NCBI GenBank assembly: GCA_027483505.1
Contig: JAIXUP010000037.1
Location: 39,661 to 103,660 of the forward strand
Reading direction: 5' to 3'
Source: Hyphomicrobiales bacterium
Lineage (GTDB): Bacteria > Pseudomonadota > Alphaproteobacteria > Rhizobiales > Beijerinckiaceae
DNA length: 64,000 nucleotides
The position numbers and the translations under genes were made by a program. The notes beneath the pieces were generated by a model. That model saw nothing but the letters and a program-made list of their open reading frames with translations, ran no database searches and was not told the origin of the DNA. Shown here in pieces: positions 9,478 to 19,278 of this stretch; position 1 is the first letter of the stretch; each line of letters starts with the position of its first letter.

Positions 9478-10623
9478 ATGACCTCGCGCGCCGAACCGAC
9501 CTTGCTGGGCAATTGGTGGTGGACCGTCGACCGAACGCTGCTGTTCAGCGTATTCGGTTTGATGGTGATCGGCGTCGTCCTGCTCATGGCCGGCGGTCCA
9601 CCGGTGGCCGAACGGCTCGGGCTTTCGACCTTCCACTTCGTCAACAGGCAGGCCATCTTCCTGTTGCCGGCCGTGCTGATCCTGCTCTGTGTCTCGTTCA
9701 TGCCGCCGCGCTGGGTGCGGCGACTGGCGCTGGTGACCTTCATCGGCGCTCTGCTGGCGGTGATCGCCTGCCTGTTCATCGGGGCGGAGGTGAAGGGCGC
9801 CCGGCGCTGGCTCTCGATCGCGGGGCTGACGGTGCAGCCTTCCGAATTCCTCAAGCCCGCTTTCGTGGTGCTGGTGGCGTGGGCCTTCTCCGAAGGATCG
9901 CGGCGCAGCGATGTGCCGGGGACGCTGGTGGCGCTGCTGCTGCTGCCGCTCACCGTCGTTCCGCTGATCCTTCAGCCGGATTTCGGGCAGACCATGCTGG
10001 TAACGCTGGTCTGGGCAGGGCTGTTCTTCATGGCCGGGCTGCATTGGTTCTGGGTGATGGGGTTGGGAGGCGTGGGGCTGACCGGCATCATCGCCGCCTA
10101 TGAGTTCGTGCCGCATGTGCGTGAGCGCATCGAACGCTTCATGGACAAGAGCTCCGGCGACAGCTTCCAGGTCGACACGGCGCTCGAAAGCTTCGCGGCG
10201 GGCGGCTTCCTTGGCAAGGGACCCGGCGAGGGCAGCGTCAAGCGAATCCTGCCGGACGCCCACACGGACTTTATCTTCGCGGTTACGGCGGAGGAGTTCG
10301 GCGTCGTCGCGTGCATCGTCATCGTCGCCATCTTCGCTACTGTGGTCCTGCGCTCGCTCTGGATCGCACAGTCATCCGAAGACCCATTCCGGCGCTTCGC
10401 CGTCACCGGCCTCGCTATGCTGTTCGGGGTCCAGGCGTCGATCAACATGCTGGTCAACGTGCATCTGATGCCAGCCAAGGGCATGACGCTGCCCTTCATT
10501 TCCTATGGCGGCTCCTCGCTCTGGTCGCTGGCGCTCGGCATGGGCTTTCTGATCGCCCTGACCCGAAAGCGGCCGCGGGCCGAGGCGCTGGACCAGTTCG
10601 GGGGCCGCGCCCGCCATGTCTGA
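9478..10623 (+). CDS. ftsW: peptidoglycan glycosyltransferase / cell-division protein
   Basis: A SEDS-family lipid II polymerase acting with FtsI at the septum, in the inner membrane. The 381 residues have about ten membrane segments. Conserved stretches are GARRWLSIAGLTVQPSEFLKP, ILQPDFGQTMLV and the C-terminal PFISYGGSSLWSLALGMGFL. The catalytic-type Asp is in the large periplasmic loop region (FMDKSSGDSFQVDTALESFAAGG). It opens the dcw block here and its end overlaps murG by 8 nt. The upstream 248 bp contains the divergent start of the ArsR-methyltransferase gene. Confidence 0.97.
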   Translation: MTSRAEPTLLGNWWWTVDRTLLFSVFGLMVIGVVLLMAGGPPVAERLGLSTFHFVNRQAIFLLPAVLILLCVSFMPPRWVRRLALVTFIGALLAVIACLFIGAEVKGARRWLSIAGLTVQPSEFLKPAFVVLVAWAFSEGSRRSDVPGTLVALLLLPLTVVPLILQPDFGQTMLVTLVWAGLFFMAGLHWFWVMGLGGVGLTGIIAAYEFVPHVRERIERFMDKSSGDSFQVDTALESFAAGGFLGKGPGEGSVKRILPDAHTDFIFAVTAEEFGVVACIVIVAIFATVVLRSLWIAQSSEDPFRRFAVTGLAMLFGVQASINMLVNVHLMPAKGMTLPFISYGGSSLWSLALGMGFLIALTRKRPRAEALDQFGGRARHV

Positions 10624-11731
10624 TACCGGCCGGGCCGAATTCGAGGTCCTGCTGGCGGCTGGCGGGACCGGAGGGCACCTGTTTCCTGCCGAAGCCCTCA
10701 GCCATGCGCTCAGGGCGCGGGGTGTGAAGGTCGCGCTGGTGACGGACCAACGGGCGTTCGCGTTCACCGATGGTTTCCCCGCCGACACCGTGCACGCGGT
10801 CGCCTCCGGAACGCCGTCCGGCGGCTCGCTGATGGCGAAGGCGAAAGCCGCAGCCAGCATCGTCCGGGGCGTGATCGCCGCCCGCACGCTGATCTCCCGG
10901 CTGAAGCCCGACGTGGTCGTCGGCTTTGGCGGCTATCCGACGGTGCCGCCGCTTCTGGCTGCGGCCATGCTTAAAACTCCGACCATCGTTCACGAGCAGA
11001 ATGCGGTCGTCGGGCGCGCCAACCGCTTTCTCAGCGGGCGTGTCGGCGTGATCGCAACCGGCTTTGCCGCCGTCGGCGGGTTGTCCGAGGCGGCGCGCGC
11101 CAAATGCGTGCATGTGGGCAACCCCGTCCGCCCGGCGGTCCTCAAGGCGGCGCAGACGCCTTTCCAGCCGCCGGACCTGCTCGGCCACCTGCATCTGCTG
11201 GTGTTTGGCGGCAGCCAGGGCGCGCGCGTGATGGCGGATGTGCTGCCGCCGACGCTGGAGCAACTGGCGCCGACGGAACTGGCGCGCCTGGTGATCGTCC
11301 AGCAGGCCCGGGTCGAGGATGACCGGCGCGTGCGGGCGATCTACGAGCGGCTCGGCGTCCGTCACGAGATCGCGCCCTTTTTCCAGGATTTGCCGGCCCG
11401 GATGGCGAAGGCGCAGCTTGTCATCGGCCGTTCCGGCGCATCGACGGTCGCTGAGCTTGGCGTGATCGGCCGGCCATCCATCCTCGTGCCGCTGCCGGGC
11501 GCGCTCGACCAGGACCAGACCGCCAATGCCCGCAGCCTGGAAAGCATCGGGGCCGCGACCCTGATCCTGCAGCCCGACTTCACGCCGAACAGGCTTGCCA
11601 GCGAGCTTCGCCGCCTGCTTTCCGATCCTGCCCGGCTGACTGCCGCCGCCGTCGCCGCCGCGAGTGCCGGCATTCCCGACGCTTCCGAGCGGCTTGCCGA
11701 TCTGGTGATCGCGACCGCGCGGAAGGCCTGA
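10616..11731 (+). CDS. murG: UDP-GlcNAc--lipid I N-acetylglucosaminyltransferase
   Basis: Adds GlcNAc to lipid I to form lipid II on the cytosolic face of the membrane. The 371-residue GT28 protein has the N-terminal glycine-rich loop LAAGGTGGHLFPAEALS, the second loop VVGFGGYPTVPPLLAA, HEQNAVVGRANRFLS, and the C-domain motifs FGGSQGARVM and IGRSGASTVAELGVIGRPSI. It overlaps the ftsW end by 8 nt, which indicates translational coupling. Confidence 0.98.
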   Translation: MSDTGRAEFEVLLAAGGTGGHLFPAEALSHALRARGVKVALVTDQRAFAFTDGFPADTVHAVASGTPSGGSLMAKAKAAASIVRGVIAARTLISRLKPDVVVGFGGYPTVPPLLAAAMLKTPTIVHEQNAVVGRANRFLSGRVGVIATGFAAVGGLSEAARAKCVHVGNPVRPAVLKAAQTPFQPPDLLGHLHLLVFGGSQGARVMADVLPPTLEQLAPTELARLVIVQQARVEDDRRVRAIYERLGVRHEIAPFFQDLPARMAKAQLVIGRSGASTVAELGVIGRPSILVPLPGALDQDQTANARSLESIGAATLILQPDFTPNRLASELRRLLSDPARLTAAAVAAASAGIPDASERLADLVIATARKA

Positions 11732-11800
11732 GCAAAATCCGATTCCCGTCCGGCGTCCCGTGGTATAGCGCCGGCCTCTGACTCTCCAAGGACCCGTCCC

Positions 11801-13207
11801 ATGAAGCTTCCCGTCCAGACCGGCCCGATCCACTTCATCGGCATCGGCGGCATCGGCATGTCCGGCATCGCCGAGGTGCTGCACAACCTGGGCTACAAGG
11901 TGCAGGGGTCCGACGCCTCCGACAACTACAACGTCAAGCGGCTGAACGAAAAGGGCATCAGGACCTTCATCGGCCATTCGGCGGAGAACATTGCGGGCGC
12001 GGAGGTCGTGGTGGTCTCCACCGCGATCAAACGCGACAATCCGGAACTCGCCATGGCGCGCGAAAAGCGCCTTCCCGTGGTCCATCGCGCCCAGATGCTG
12101 GCCGAGCTGATGCGGCTCAAATCCTGCGTCGCGGTAGCCGGAACCCATGGCAAGACCACGACCACGTCGCTGGTGGCGACCCTGCTCGACAAGGGCGGAC
12201 TTGATCCGACCGTGATCAATGGCGGCATCATCAACGCCTATGGCACCAACGCCCGCATGGGCGACGGCACCTGGATGGTGGTCGAGGCCGACGAGAGCGA
12301 TGGCACCTTCCTGAAGCTGCCGGCCGATGTCGCCATTGTCACCAACATCGACCCTGAGCATCTCGACCACTTCAAGACCTTCGACGCGATCAAGGCCGCC
12401 TTCCGCTCCTTCGTCGAGAACCTGCCGTTCTACGGCTTTGCCGTGATGTGCATCGATCACCCGACCGTCCAGACGCTGGTCGGACAGATCGAGGACCGCC
12501 GCGTCATCACCTATGGCGAGAACCCGCAGGCCGATGTGCGCCTTGTCAATGTTGATCTGACGGGCGGCAAGTGCCGCTTCAGCGTGCTGATCCGCGACCG
12601 CAAGCGCGGAACCGAGATCGAGATCAGCGATCTGGTGCTGCCGATGCCGGGCCATCATAACGCGCTCAATTCAACGGCTGCCATCGCGGTGGCCTACGAG
12701 CTGGGCGTGTCTCCCGAGAAGATCCGCGAGGCCATCGGCGGTTTCGGCGGCGTCAAGCGCCGCTTCACCAAGACCGGCGAGTGGAATGGCGCGCTGATCT
12801 TCGATGACTACGGCCACCATCCGGTCGAGATCGCCGCGGTCCTGAAGGCGGCGCGCGCCTCGACGCAGAATCAGGTCATCGCGGTGGTGCAGCCGCACCG
12901 CTACACACGGCTGCATTCGCTGTTTCCCGATTTCTGCACCTGCTTCAACGACGCCGATGCGGTCATCGTCGCGCCGGTCTACGCGGCCGGCGAGCAGCCC
13001 ATCGCGGGCGCGTCACGCGACGACCTCGTCGCCGGCATCAAGGCCAGCGGCCACCGCAACGTGCAGGCGCTGGAGAGCAAGGCGGCGCTCGCCGGGCTGG
13101 TCGGCGGGTTGGCGAAGAACGGCGACTACGTGGTGCTGCTCGGGGCGGGCGACATCACCCAGTGGGCCTATGCGCTGCCGGGAGAGCTTGAGAAGCTGAG
13201 GGGGTGA
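11801..13207 (+). CDS. murC: UDP-N-acetylmuramate--L-alanine ligase
   Basis: The first amino-acid ligase of the muropeptide pathway, cytosolic. The 468-residue Mur ligase has the N-terminal UDP-binding Rossmann loop [18 protein letters not shown], the P-loop [15 protein letters not shown], the central [12 protein letters not shown] and [10 protein letters not shown] motifs, and the C-domain [19 protein letters not shown]. It lies 69 bp downstream of murG. Normally murB follows directly, but here it lies about 5 kb further on, after unrelated genes. Confidence 0.98.
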   Translation: MKLPVQTGPIHFIGIGGIGMSGIAEVLHNLGYKVQGSDASDNYNVKRLNEKGIRTFIGHSAENIAGAEVVVVSTAIKRDNPELAMAREKRLPVVHRAQMLAELMRLKSCVAVAGTHGKTTTTSLVATLLDKGGLDPTVINGGIINAYGTNARMGDGTWMVVEADESDGTFLKLPADVAIVTNIDPEHLDHFKTFDAIKAAFRSFVENLPFYGFAVMCIDHPTVQTLVGQIEDRRVITYGENPQADVRLVNVDLTGGKCRFSVLIRDRKRGTEIEISDLVLPMPGHHNALNSTAAIAVAYELGVSPEKIREAIGGFGGVKRRFTKTGEWNGALIFDDYGHHPVEIAAVLKAARASTQNQVIAVVQPHRYTRLHSLFPDFCTCFNDADAVIVAPVYAAGEQPIAGASRDDLVAGIKASGHRNVQALESKAALAGLVGGLAKNGDYVVLLGAGDITQWAYALPGELEKLRG

Positions 13208-13228
13208 GGCCCCGGTCCGCACAGCGGA

Positions 13229-13253
13229 TTGAAAGGTCCGGTGGACCTTTCAA
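13229..13253. terminator. perfect 11-bp hairpin downstream of murC
   Basis: The arms TTGAAAGGTCC and GGACCTTTCAA are separated by GGT, a perfect inverted repeat starting 21 nt after the murC stop. There is no run of T after it, so it may be a REP-type palindrome or a transcript-end stabiliser rather than an intrinsic terminator. The rest of 13254-13382 is GC-rich and I see no gene in it. Confidence 0.5.
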
Positions 13254-13382
13254 AGGGGCCGAACGCACGAGCGCAAGCGAGGGCCGGGGTCGCCGTCCGG
13301 CGACGGGCACTTCGCAGCGCCGAGGAGGCAGCGGAGGGGGCGACTGATCCGGCGCCAGCGAACTGCCCGCCCTCCGGTCGGC

Positions 13383-14435
13383 TTACCCCGCCACGACATC
13401 CCGCAGGGCTGCGATCGCCACGTTGATGTCGGCCCGTGACACCCCCAGATGCGTGACCGCGCGGATGGTTGTCGGGCCGAACGCGCCACCGCCGCCCATG
13501 ATGACGCCCTTGTCCTTCAGCGCGGCGACGATGGCGTCAGCTGTGCGCCCGGTCCCGGCCACGTCGAAGAACACGATGTTGGTGTCGATGGTGTCATAGG
13601 TGAGGCTGAGGCCGGGGAGGGCGGCCAACCCCTTCGCCAGCGCACGGGCGTTGTCATGGTCCTGGGCCAGGCGCTCGACATGGTGGTCCAGCGCGTAAAT
13701 GCCGGCTGCCGCCAGAAAGCCCGACTGCCGCATGGCGCCGCCCCAGCGCTGCTTGAGCCGCCAGGCCTCGTGGATGAAGCCGCGCGTGCCGGCGAGGACG
13801 CCGCCGACTGGCCCGCCGAGGCCCTTGCTGAGATCGAGCCAGGCGCTGTCGAAAGGGCCTGCATAGTCCTTCGCCGACAGGCCGGAAGCGACGGCTGCAT
13901 TGAGCAGGCGCGCGCCGTCCATGTGGAGAATCAAGCCGGCGTCGCGCGCCACCGAGACGACCTCCTGCAACGTGGCCAGAGGCCAGACGGCGCCGCCGCC
14001 GTAATTCGCCGTCTGCTCGACCGAGACAAGCCTGGTCTGCTGCAGATAGCGGCTCTCGGGCCGGATGGCGCTCCGCAGCGTGGCGCCATCGAAGATGCCG
14101 CGCGCGCCCTGGACGCCGCGCACCATGACGCCGGCCAGCGCCGCGGGGCCGCCGGTCTCCGACACCATGATGTGGGCATTTTCATGCACGATGATCTCAT
14201 CACCGGGCCGACAATGGACGGCGAGGGCGATCTCGTTGCACATGGTGCCTGAGGGCAGGAACACGGCGGCCTCCTTGCCCAGCATGTCCGCGACGCGCTC
14301 GCAGAGATCGAGAACGTTCTGGTCCTCGTCCTTCTGTTCGTCGCCGACCTCGACGGACATCATGTACTGGCGCATGCCGGGTGTTGGTTTTGACTTGGTG
14401 TCGCTGAACAGATCGACGAGATGGTTCCGGTGCAT
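13383..14435 (-). CDS. low-specificity L-threonine aldolase
   Basis: A PLP enzyme of fold type I that cleaves L-threonine or allo-threonine to glycine and acetaldehyde. The start MHRNHLVDLFSDTKSKPT at 14435 gives 350 residues; the in-frame extension to 14462 is not typical. The PLP lysine lies in WLDLSKGLGGPVGG, with the pyridine-facing LHMDGARLLNA before it and the phosphate-loop region FLPSGTMCNEIAL near residue 70. It lies on the opposite strand inside the dcw cluster, between murC and murB, and has no functional link to it. Confidence 0.93.
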   Translation of the reverse strand: MHRNHLVDLFSDTKSKPTPGMRQYMMSVEVGDEQKDEDQNVLDLCERVADMLGKEAAVFLPSGTMCNEIALAVHCRPGDEIIVHENAHIMVSETGGPAALAGVMVRGVQGARGIFDGATLRSAIRPESRYLQQTRLVSVEQTANYGGGAVWPLATLQEVVSVARDAGLILHMDGARLLNAAVASGLSAKDYAGPFDSAWLDLSKGLGGPVGGVLAGTRGFIHEAWRLKQRWGGAMRQSGFLAAAGIYALDHHVERLAQDHDNARALAKGLAALPGLSLTYDTIDTNIVFFDVAGTGRTADAIVAALKDKGVIMGGGGAFGPTTIRAVTHLGVSRADINVAIAALRDVVAG

Positions 14436-14623
14436 CACGGTCCACGTCCCATGGGGTTGCAATGACCATCCTGCTCGGTGAGCCCTCTGGCGATGGCGTC
14501 GATTGTGCCGAAGGCCGGGCGGTTGTCGAGCGGTTTGTCGCGTGCGACGCCCTGCGACACACCGTCGTCAAGCCAGCCGTGCAATAGGCGCGTATCCGGG
14601 CATATCCCTGAGCGAGGCACCGC

Positions 14624-15505
14624 ATGCACACGATCATCAAGTGGCTGACCGCGATGGGCACCTGTTTTGCCGCGTCGTCCGCTGCCGCGCAGGCCATCGG
14701 AACGGCCCCGGCACAGTCGACGCCCGCCACCATCCACGTCATCCACGAGCCACCGACCGACCCTTCCCACCGGGCGGTCTACGAATTTGTCCAGCGTGAC
14801 GCCACATTCGCCAGGGCGCGAGATGTCTTCACGCTGTTCAAGCTTGCAAAGCCGATCACGATTCGGACGCGGGGCTGCAGCGGACGCGGCGGCGCCTGGT
14901 ATTACGAGGGCACGGTGACGATCTGCTATGGCTATTTCCAGACCATCCTCGACAATGCGAGAAGTCCGGAGCGCCCATCCTGGGTGAGTGAGGAAGCGGC
15001 CATTGCCGGGCCGATCGCCGATGTCGTGATGCATGAGGGCGCGCATGCGCTGTTCGAGTTTCTGAAGACGCCGCTGCTGGGCCGCGAGGAGGATGCGGCG
15101 GACATGTTCGCCACTTTCGTTCTGCTCAACGTGTTCAGGACCGATGCCAAGGCCCTGATCAGCGGCATCGCCTACTCCTATCTCAACGATGCCAGGGCGC
15201 GGAATTTCACCGACCTGCCGACGCTCGAAAACCGCGTGCCGCCAAGCCGGGCCTATGGCGGCGCGCACTCGACGCCGCTGCAGCGCCTTTACAGCGTGAT
15301 CTGCCATGCCTCCGGCTTCGACGAGGCGATGTTCAGGGACCTGAAGGCCAGCAGCGACCTGCCGGCCTGGCGCGCCGGCGGCTGCGAAGATGAGTACAAC
15401 CAGATCGCCCATGCCTTCCGGACCCTGCTTGGCCCGCACATCGACGCGGACCGGGCGAAGTCGATGTTTCCAGACGCGAACCTGACATCCGCGCCTGCGC
15501 CGTGA
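14624..15505 (+). CDS. exported DUF4344-type putative metallopeptidase
   Basis: A 293-residue protein with a signal peptide ending near SSAAAQA. The zinc site is visible as His137-Glu138-Gly-Ala-His141 (VVMHEGAHALFEF), followed by an acidic cluster GREEDAAD (155-160) that can supply the third ligand, as in gluzincin-like peptidases. Cysteines at positions 85 and 101, and later ones, could form disulfides in the periplasm. This matches the DUF4344 family as I recall it; no substrate is known. It lies in the insert between murC and murB, next to a secreted protease on the other strand. Confidence 0.75.
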   Translation: MHTIIKWLTAMGTCFAASSAAAQAIGTAPAQSTPATIHVIHEPPTDPSHRAVYEFVQRDATFARARDVFTLFKLAKPITIRTRGCSGRGGAWYYEGTVTICYGYFQTILDNARSPERPSWVSEEAAIAGPIADVVMHEGAHALFEFLKTPLLGREEDAADMFATFVLLNVFRTDAKALISGIAYSYLNDARARNFTDLPTLENRVPPSRAYGGAHSTPLQRLYSVICHASGFDEAMFRDLKASSDLPAWRAGGCEDEYNQIAHAFRTLLGPHIDADRAKSMFPDANLTSAPAP

Positions 15506-15511
15506 CGCTTC

Positions 15512-18121
15512 TCAGACGAAAATGAAGTCGGCCGAGGTCATCACGCCGCGCTCGGCGCCGCTGACGGTGATGGTGCCGAAAGCCCCGACCATCATGTAGC
15601 TCTGGCCGACATTGGTGATGGCGATGCCGTTGAAGCTGAGCCCTAGGCCGCGCAGATCGATCAGGTCGCGTCCGTCCTGGAAGTCGACGATGCGGTCGCT
15701 GCCGCCGCCCCTGATGTCGAAGCAGAAGCGGTCATTGCCCGCGCCGCCGGTGAGCAGGTCATCGCCGAGCCCGCCGAACAGCGTGTCATCGCCGAGGCCG
15801 CCATCGATCGAGTCGTTGCCGGCGCCGCCGCGCACGAGGTCATTGCCGCCAAAGGCGAAGACCAGATCGAGACCGTTGCCGCCCTCGATGACATTCGCAA
15901 TGTCATCGCCGCGAATGGTGTCGTTGAAGGCTGATCCGGTCACGTTCTCGACACCGATCATGGTGTCGCCGGCGGCATCGCCGCCGGTCCCGATGATGCC
16001 GGTGGCGCTGCCGCGCAGGTCAAGGGCGATCGCAGCAGCGCTCGAAGCGTAGCTCACAGTATCGATTCCGAGGCCGCCTTCCAGCCGGTCAGCACCCGCT
16101 CCGCCGATCAGGATGTCATCGCCTGCGCCGCCGATGAGCGTGTCATTGCCGGCGCCGCCGGACAGAAGATTGCTGCCGCCATCGCCGCTGAGCCTGTCGG
16201 CGAAGCGCGATCCCGTGACATTCTCGATTGCGACCAGCACATCGCCCTGCGCATGTCCGCCGATCTGGGTCGCACGGGTCAGATCAACGTCCACCGCGGC
16301 GGTGGAGGCCTCGTAGGTCGCGGTATCGATGCCCGCGCCGCCTTCGAGCCGGTCCGCCCCGCCCCTGCCATCGAGCAGGTCGTTGCCGCGCATGCCAAGC
16401 AGCGTGTTTGCGACATCGTTGCCGGTCAATGTGTCGTTGCCGTCGCCGGTGACGGCGTTCTCGATCACGGTTCCGGCGGCGATGGTCAGCGTCCGTCCGT
16501 GCAGCATCGAGGTCGCACCGGCGTTAAGGTCGATGCTTGCGGCGTCGATCGTGGACGCGGCGTTGATCCAGTCGGTGCCGCCATCGGTATCGGTCAGCAC
16601 GCTGCGCGCCGCACCGAGCGCCGCCATTTTGCCGAACTCGTCGGTGTAGTGGTAAACATCATTGGCCGAGACCGCGTCGCCGTAGACGTCGAACTTGTAG
16701 GATGCGACCGAGCCGGTTGCGCCTGCCTTGGTGTCCGTGATCCTGACCAGCCAGTTGCCCGAGGCCAGTTCGCCGCGCAAGGCTTCCGAGGTGAAGCTCC
16801 AGGTCAGGTTGCTGACCGACTGCGTGCCGGTCGACGGGCTGAGGACGATGCTTCGCGTGCCCTCCGGCGAAACCAGCTCAACCCGCAGGTCGCTGATGTT
16901 GCCATGGGTCAGCGTCAGGGTCAGGGCCACGCTCTCCACCTCGATGGCGCGCGCGACATTGATGGCGAATTCGGTGGTTGAGAGATCTGCAATCGCGCGG
17001 TTGAGCGTGCCGGACACGGTGGCGACCTGCTCGTTGGCCGAGGTCTGGGCGACGCCGAAGCGGCCCCACACTTCGGCGAACCGCACCGCCTCCAGCGCGT
17101 CGACGCGGCCAAAGCCGACATCGTTGGAATAGTGCAGGCCGCCGCCGTTGACGTTGTCGGCCTTGTTGACCGTCCAGCCGAAGACCATGCGGCCGCTGGC
17201 TGCGCCGGTGAGGGCCGCAGGCGTCGTGTGGTCGGCAGTGATGGCGAGGATGTCCTGCACGTCGCGCCAGCCGAGACCGCGATTGGCGCTCAGCATCACC
17301 GCGACAACGCCGCTGACGATGGGCGTCGCGGCGGACGTGCCGCCAAAGCCCGAGGTGAAGTCACCGCTCGAATAGCCGCCTCCCGCCGTGACATCGGTGG
17401 TGACGATCCCGGCGCCGCCGCCATTGGACGGGCCTGACACGAACACGGACGAGCCGCGCGTCGAATAGCCCGAGACATCGCCATCCTGGCCGATGGCGCC
17501 GACCGTGATGGTCTGGCGCATGGCGTTGAAGTTCGAGGTGTTGGCGTCGCGGCTTTCGCCGCCTTCATTGCCGGCGGCGTTGACGACGATCGTGCCAAGT
17601 CCGCCGCGGCCGACATCGACAGCGTTCTTGACGGCAGCCGCAAACAGGTTGCCGAAGGAGCCGGCCTGCTGCGTGCCATCGGCGAAGCGCCCCGTCCAGC
17701 CCCAGGAGTTGTTGGTCACATCGAAGCTGCTCATGCCGCGAATGGCGGTGATGAAGCCGCTGCCGGCGCCGACGCCGGAGAAGATGTTGACGCCCGTCAC
17801 CGTCGCGCTGTGCGCAACGCCCACGCCGCCGGCATTGTTGTTGGCGTCTGCGGCAATCAGGCCCGCCACTGCCGTTCCGTGAACCGAGGAGCCAGTGGCC
17901 GGGTCCAGCCTCTGGCCGTTGATGACCAGTTCCTTGCTGGCGTCATAGCGATTGCGCAGATCGACATGGGTCTTGTCGATGCCGTCATCGTAGACGCCGA
18001 CATTCACCCCCGCGCCACTGTACTCCGCCCAGATGCGGTTCGGGTCGCCCTTGAAGATCTGGTTGAGGTGCCACTGGCTGGCGAGGAGCGGATTGGAGGA
18101 CGGAAGGACAATGCGAGACAT
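15512..18121 (-). CDS. RTX subtilisin-like serine protease with P-domain, probable type I secretion substrate
   Basis: An 869-residue protein starting at the ATG preceded by GGAG. The N-terminal catalytic domain is kexin-like: Asp45 (VGVYDDGID), His81 (SVHGTAVAG), oxyanion Asn185 (VVNAAGNEGG) and Ser263 (FGGTSAATP). A beta-rich P/homoB domain follows around residues 360-480 (LTLTHGNISDLRVELVSPEG). Then come several blocks of glycine-rich calcium-binding RTX nonapeptides (GGAGNDTLIGGAGDDILIG and similar). It has no Sec signal peptide and ends in a hydrophobic DFIFV, both typical of ABC-type (type I) secretion. No secretion genes are nearby. Confidence 0.9.
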   Translation of the reverse strand: MSRIVLPSSNPLLASQWHLNQIFKGDPNRIWAEYSGAGVNVGVYDDGIDKTHVDLRNRYDASKELVINGQRLDPATGSSVHGTAVAGLIAADANNNAGGVGVAHSATVTGVNIFSGVGAGSGFITAIRGMSSFDVTNNSWGWTGRFADGTQQAGSFGNLFAAAVKNAVDVGRGGLGTIVVNAAGNEGGESRDANTSNFNAMRQTITVGAIGQDGDVSGYSTRGSSVFVSGPSNGGGAGIVTTDVTAGGGYSSGDFTSGFGGTSAATPIVSGVVAVMLSANRGLGWRDVQDILAITADHTTPAALTGAASGRMVFGWTVNKADNVNGGGLHYSNDVGFGRVDALEAVRFAEVWGRFGVAQTSANEQVATVSGTLNRAIADLSTTEFAINVARAIEVESVALTLTLTHGNISDLRVELVSPEGTRSIVLSPSTGTQSVSNLTWSFTSEALRGELASGNWLVRITDTKAGATGSVASYKFDVYGDAVSANDVYHYTDEFGKMAALGAARSVLTDTDGGTDWINAASTIDAASIDLNAGATSMLHGRTLTIAAGTVIENAVTGDGNDTLTGNDVANTLLGMRGNDLLDGRGGADRLEGGAGIDTATYEASTAAVDVDLTRATQIGGHAQGDVLVAIENVTGSRFADRLSGDGGSNLLSGGAGNDTLIGGAGDDILIGGAGADRLEGGLGIDTVSYASSAAAIALDLRGSATGIIGTGGDAAGDTMIGVENVTGSAFNDTIRGDDIANVIEGGNGLDLVFAFGGNDLVRGGAGNDSIDGGLGDDTLFGGLGDDLLTGGAGNDRFCFDIRGGGSDRIVDFQDGRDLIDLRGLGLSFNGIAITNVGQSYMMVGAFGTITVSGAERGVMTSADFIFV

Positions 18122-18324
18122 CAACAACTCCGCGGACAGGACGCCTCAATGAGACATGCGTGACCGGTGTGCCGCCGAAATTCTGCGAGATCCTTCCGCA
18201 ATTGCGTTGCATTTTAGCGATACGTCACTTTTCGGCCTGTTTTCGGGCGTGATCGGTCCGGATTCCGGCGTCTGGAGCCCGCGACACGGTTGATCGCTCC
18301 TGCATGAACGGTTAGCTCGGGATC

Positions 18325-19278
18325 ATGACTTCTTCCGATCTTGCTTCGCGCCTCGCAGCCCTGTTGCCCGATCTGCGGGGCCGCCTTCTGGCAGGCCAGT
18401 CGCTCGGACCCCTGACCTGGTTCCGCGTGGGCGGGCCGGCCGAGGCCTTGTTCACGCCGGCGGATGAGGCCGATCTGTCGTATTTCTTGGCGCGGGTGCC
18501 AGCCGACGTGCCTGTCTATCCGCTCGGCGTCGGCTCCAACATGATCGTGCGCGACGGCGGGGTGCGCGGCGTCGTGATCCGTCTGTCGCCAAGGGGCTTC
18601 GGGCAGGTCAGCACGGCCGACAGCATGGTGACCGCCGGGGCGGCAGCGCTGGACAAGCGCGTGGCCGAGGCGGCTGCGGCCGCCTGCATCGGCGGGCTGG
18701 AGTTCTTCTTCGGCATTCCGGGGACGATTGGCGGAGCCGTCACCATGAACGCCGGCGCCAATGGCGGCGAGACGAAGGACGTGCTGGTCAGTGCGCGCGG
18801 CGTGAGGCGCGACGGCACGGTCAGCACGCTGAGCAATGCCGACCTGTCCTTCGCCTACCGCACTTCACAACCCCCTCCCGGATTCATTTTCACGGAGGCG
18901 TTGTTTGCCGGGCGCATCGAAGCGCCGGAGGTGATCCATGACCGCATGCAGGCCGTGCAGCATCACCGCGAGAAGGCGCAGCCGATCCGCGAGAAGACCG
19001 GTGGATCGACTTTCAAGAACCCGCCGGGCCATTCGGCCTGGAAGCTGGTTGATGCGGCCGGCTGCCGTGGCCTGAAGGTCGGCGGCGCCCAGGTCAGCGA
19101 GATGCACTGCAATTTCCTGATCAACACCGGCGATGCGAGCGCGGCCGACATCGAGGCGCTCGGCGAGGAGGTCCGCCGTCGTGTGAAAGCCCATTCCGGC
19201 GTGGACCTGCAATGGGAGATCAAGCGGGTCGGCGAGCGCATGCAATCCGCTGCGGCCACAGCGGGCAACATCACTTGA
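18325..19278 (+). CDS. murB: UDP-N-acetylenolpyruvoylglucosamine reductase
   Basis: A FAD-dependent enzyme that converts UDP-GlcNAc-enolpyruvate to UDP-MurNAc. The 317 residues have the FAD motifs [36 protein letters not shown] and [24 protein letters not shown], the active-site region [23 protein letters not shown], and a C-terminal [17 protein letters not shown]. This is a type II-like short MurB, usual in alphaproteobacteria. It belongs to the dcw cluster but is detached from murC and ddl. Its 3' end overlaps the convergent gene by 8 nt. Confidence 0.97.
   Translation: MTSSDLASRLAALLPDLRGRLLAGQSLGPLTWFRVGGPAEALFTPADEADLSYFLARVPADVPVYPLGVGSNMIVRDGGVRGVVIRLSPRGFGQVSTADSMVTAGAAALDKRVAEAAAAACIGGLEFFFGIPGTIGGAVTMNAGANGGETKDVLVSARGVRRDGTVSTLSNADLSFAYRTSQPPPGFIFTEALFAGRIEAPEVIHDRMQAVQHHREKAQPIREKTGGSTFKNPPGHSAWKLVDAAGCRGLKVGGAQVSEMHCNFLINTGDASAADIEALGEEVRRRVKAHSGVDLQWEIKRVGERMQSAAATAGNIT

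Noticed and set aside
10496..12658. A 720-codon open frame on the minus strand across murG and murC
   Set aside because: It is antisense to two certain genes, has a His/Asp/Arg-rich composition typical of reverse frames in GC-rich DNA, and resembles no family.
15690..16400. A CRISPR-like periodic repeat
   Set aside because: The periodicity comes from RTX nonapeptide codons in the subtilase gene, with no spacer-repeat structure.
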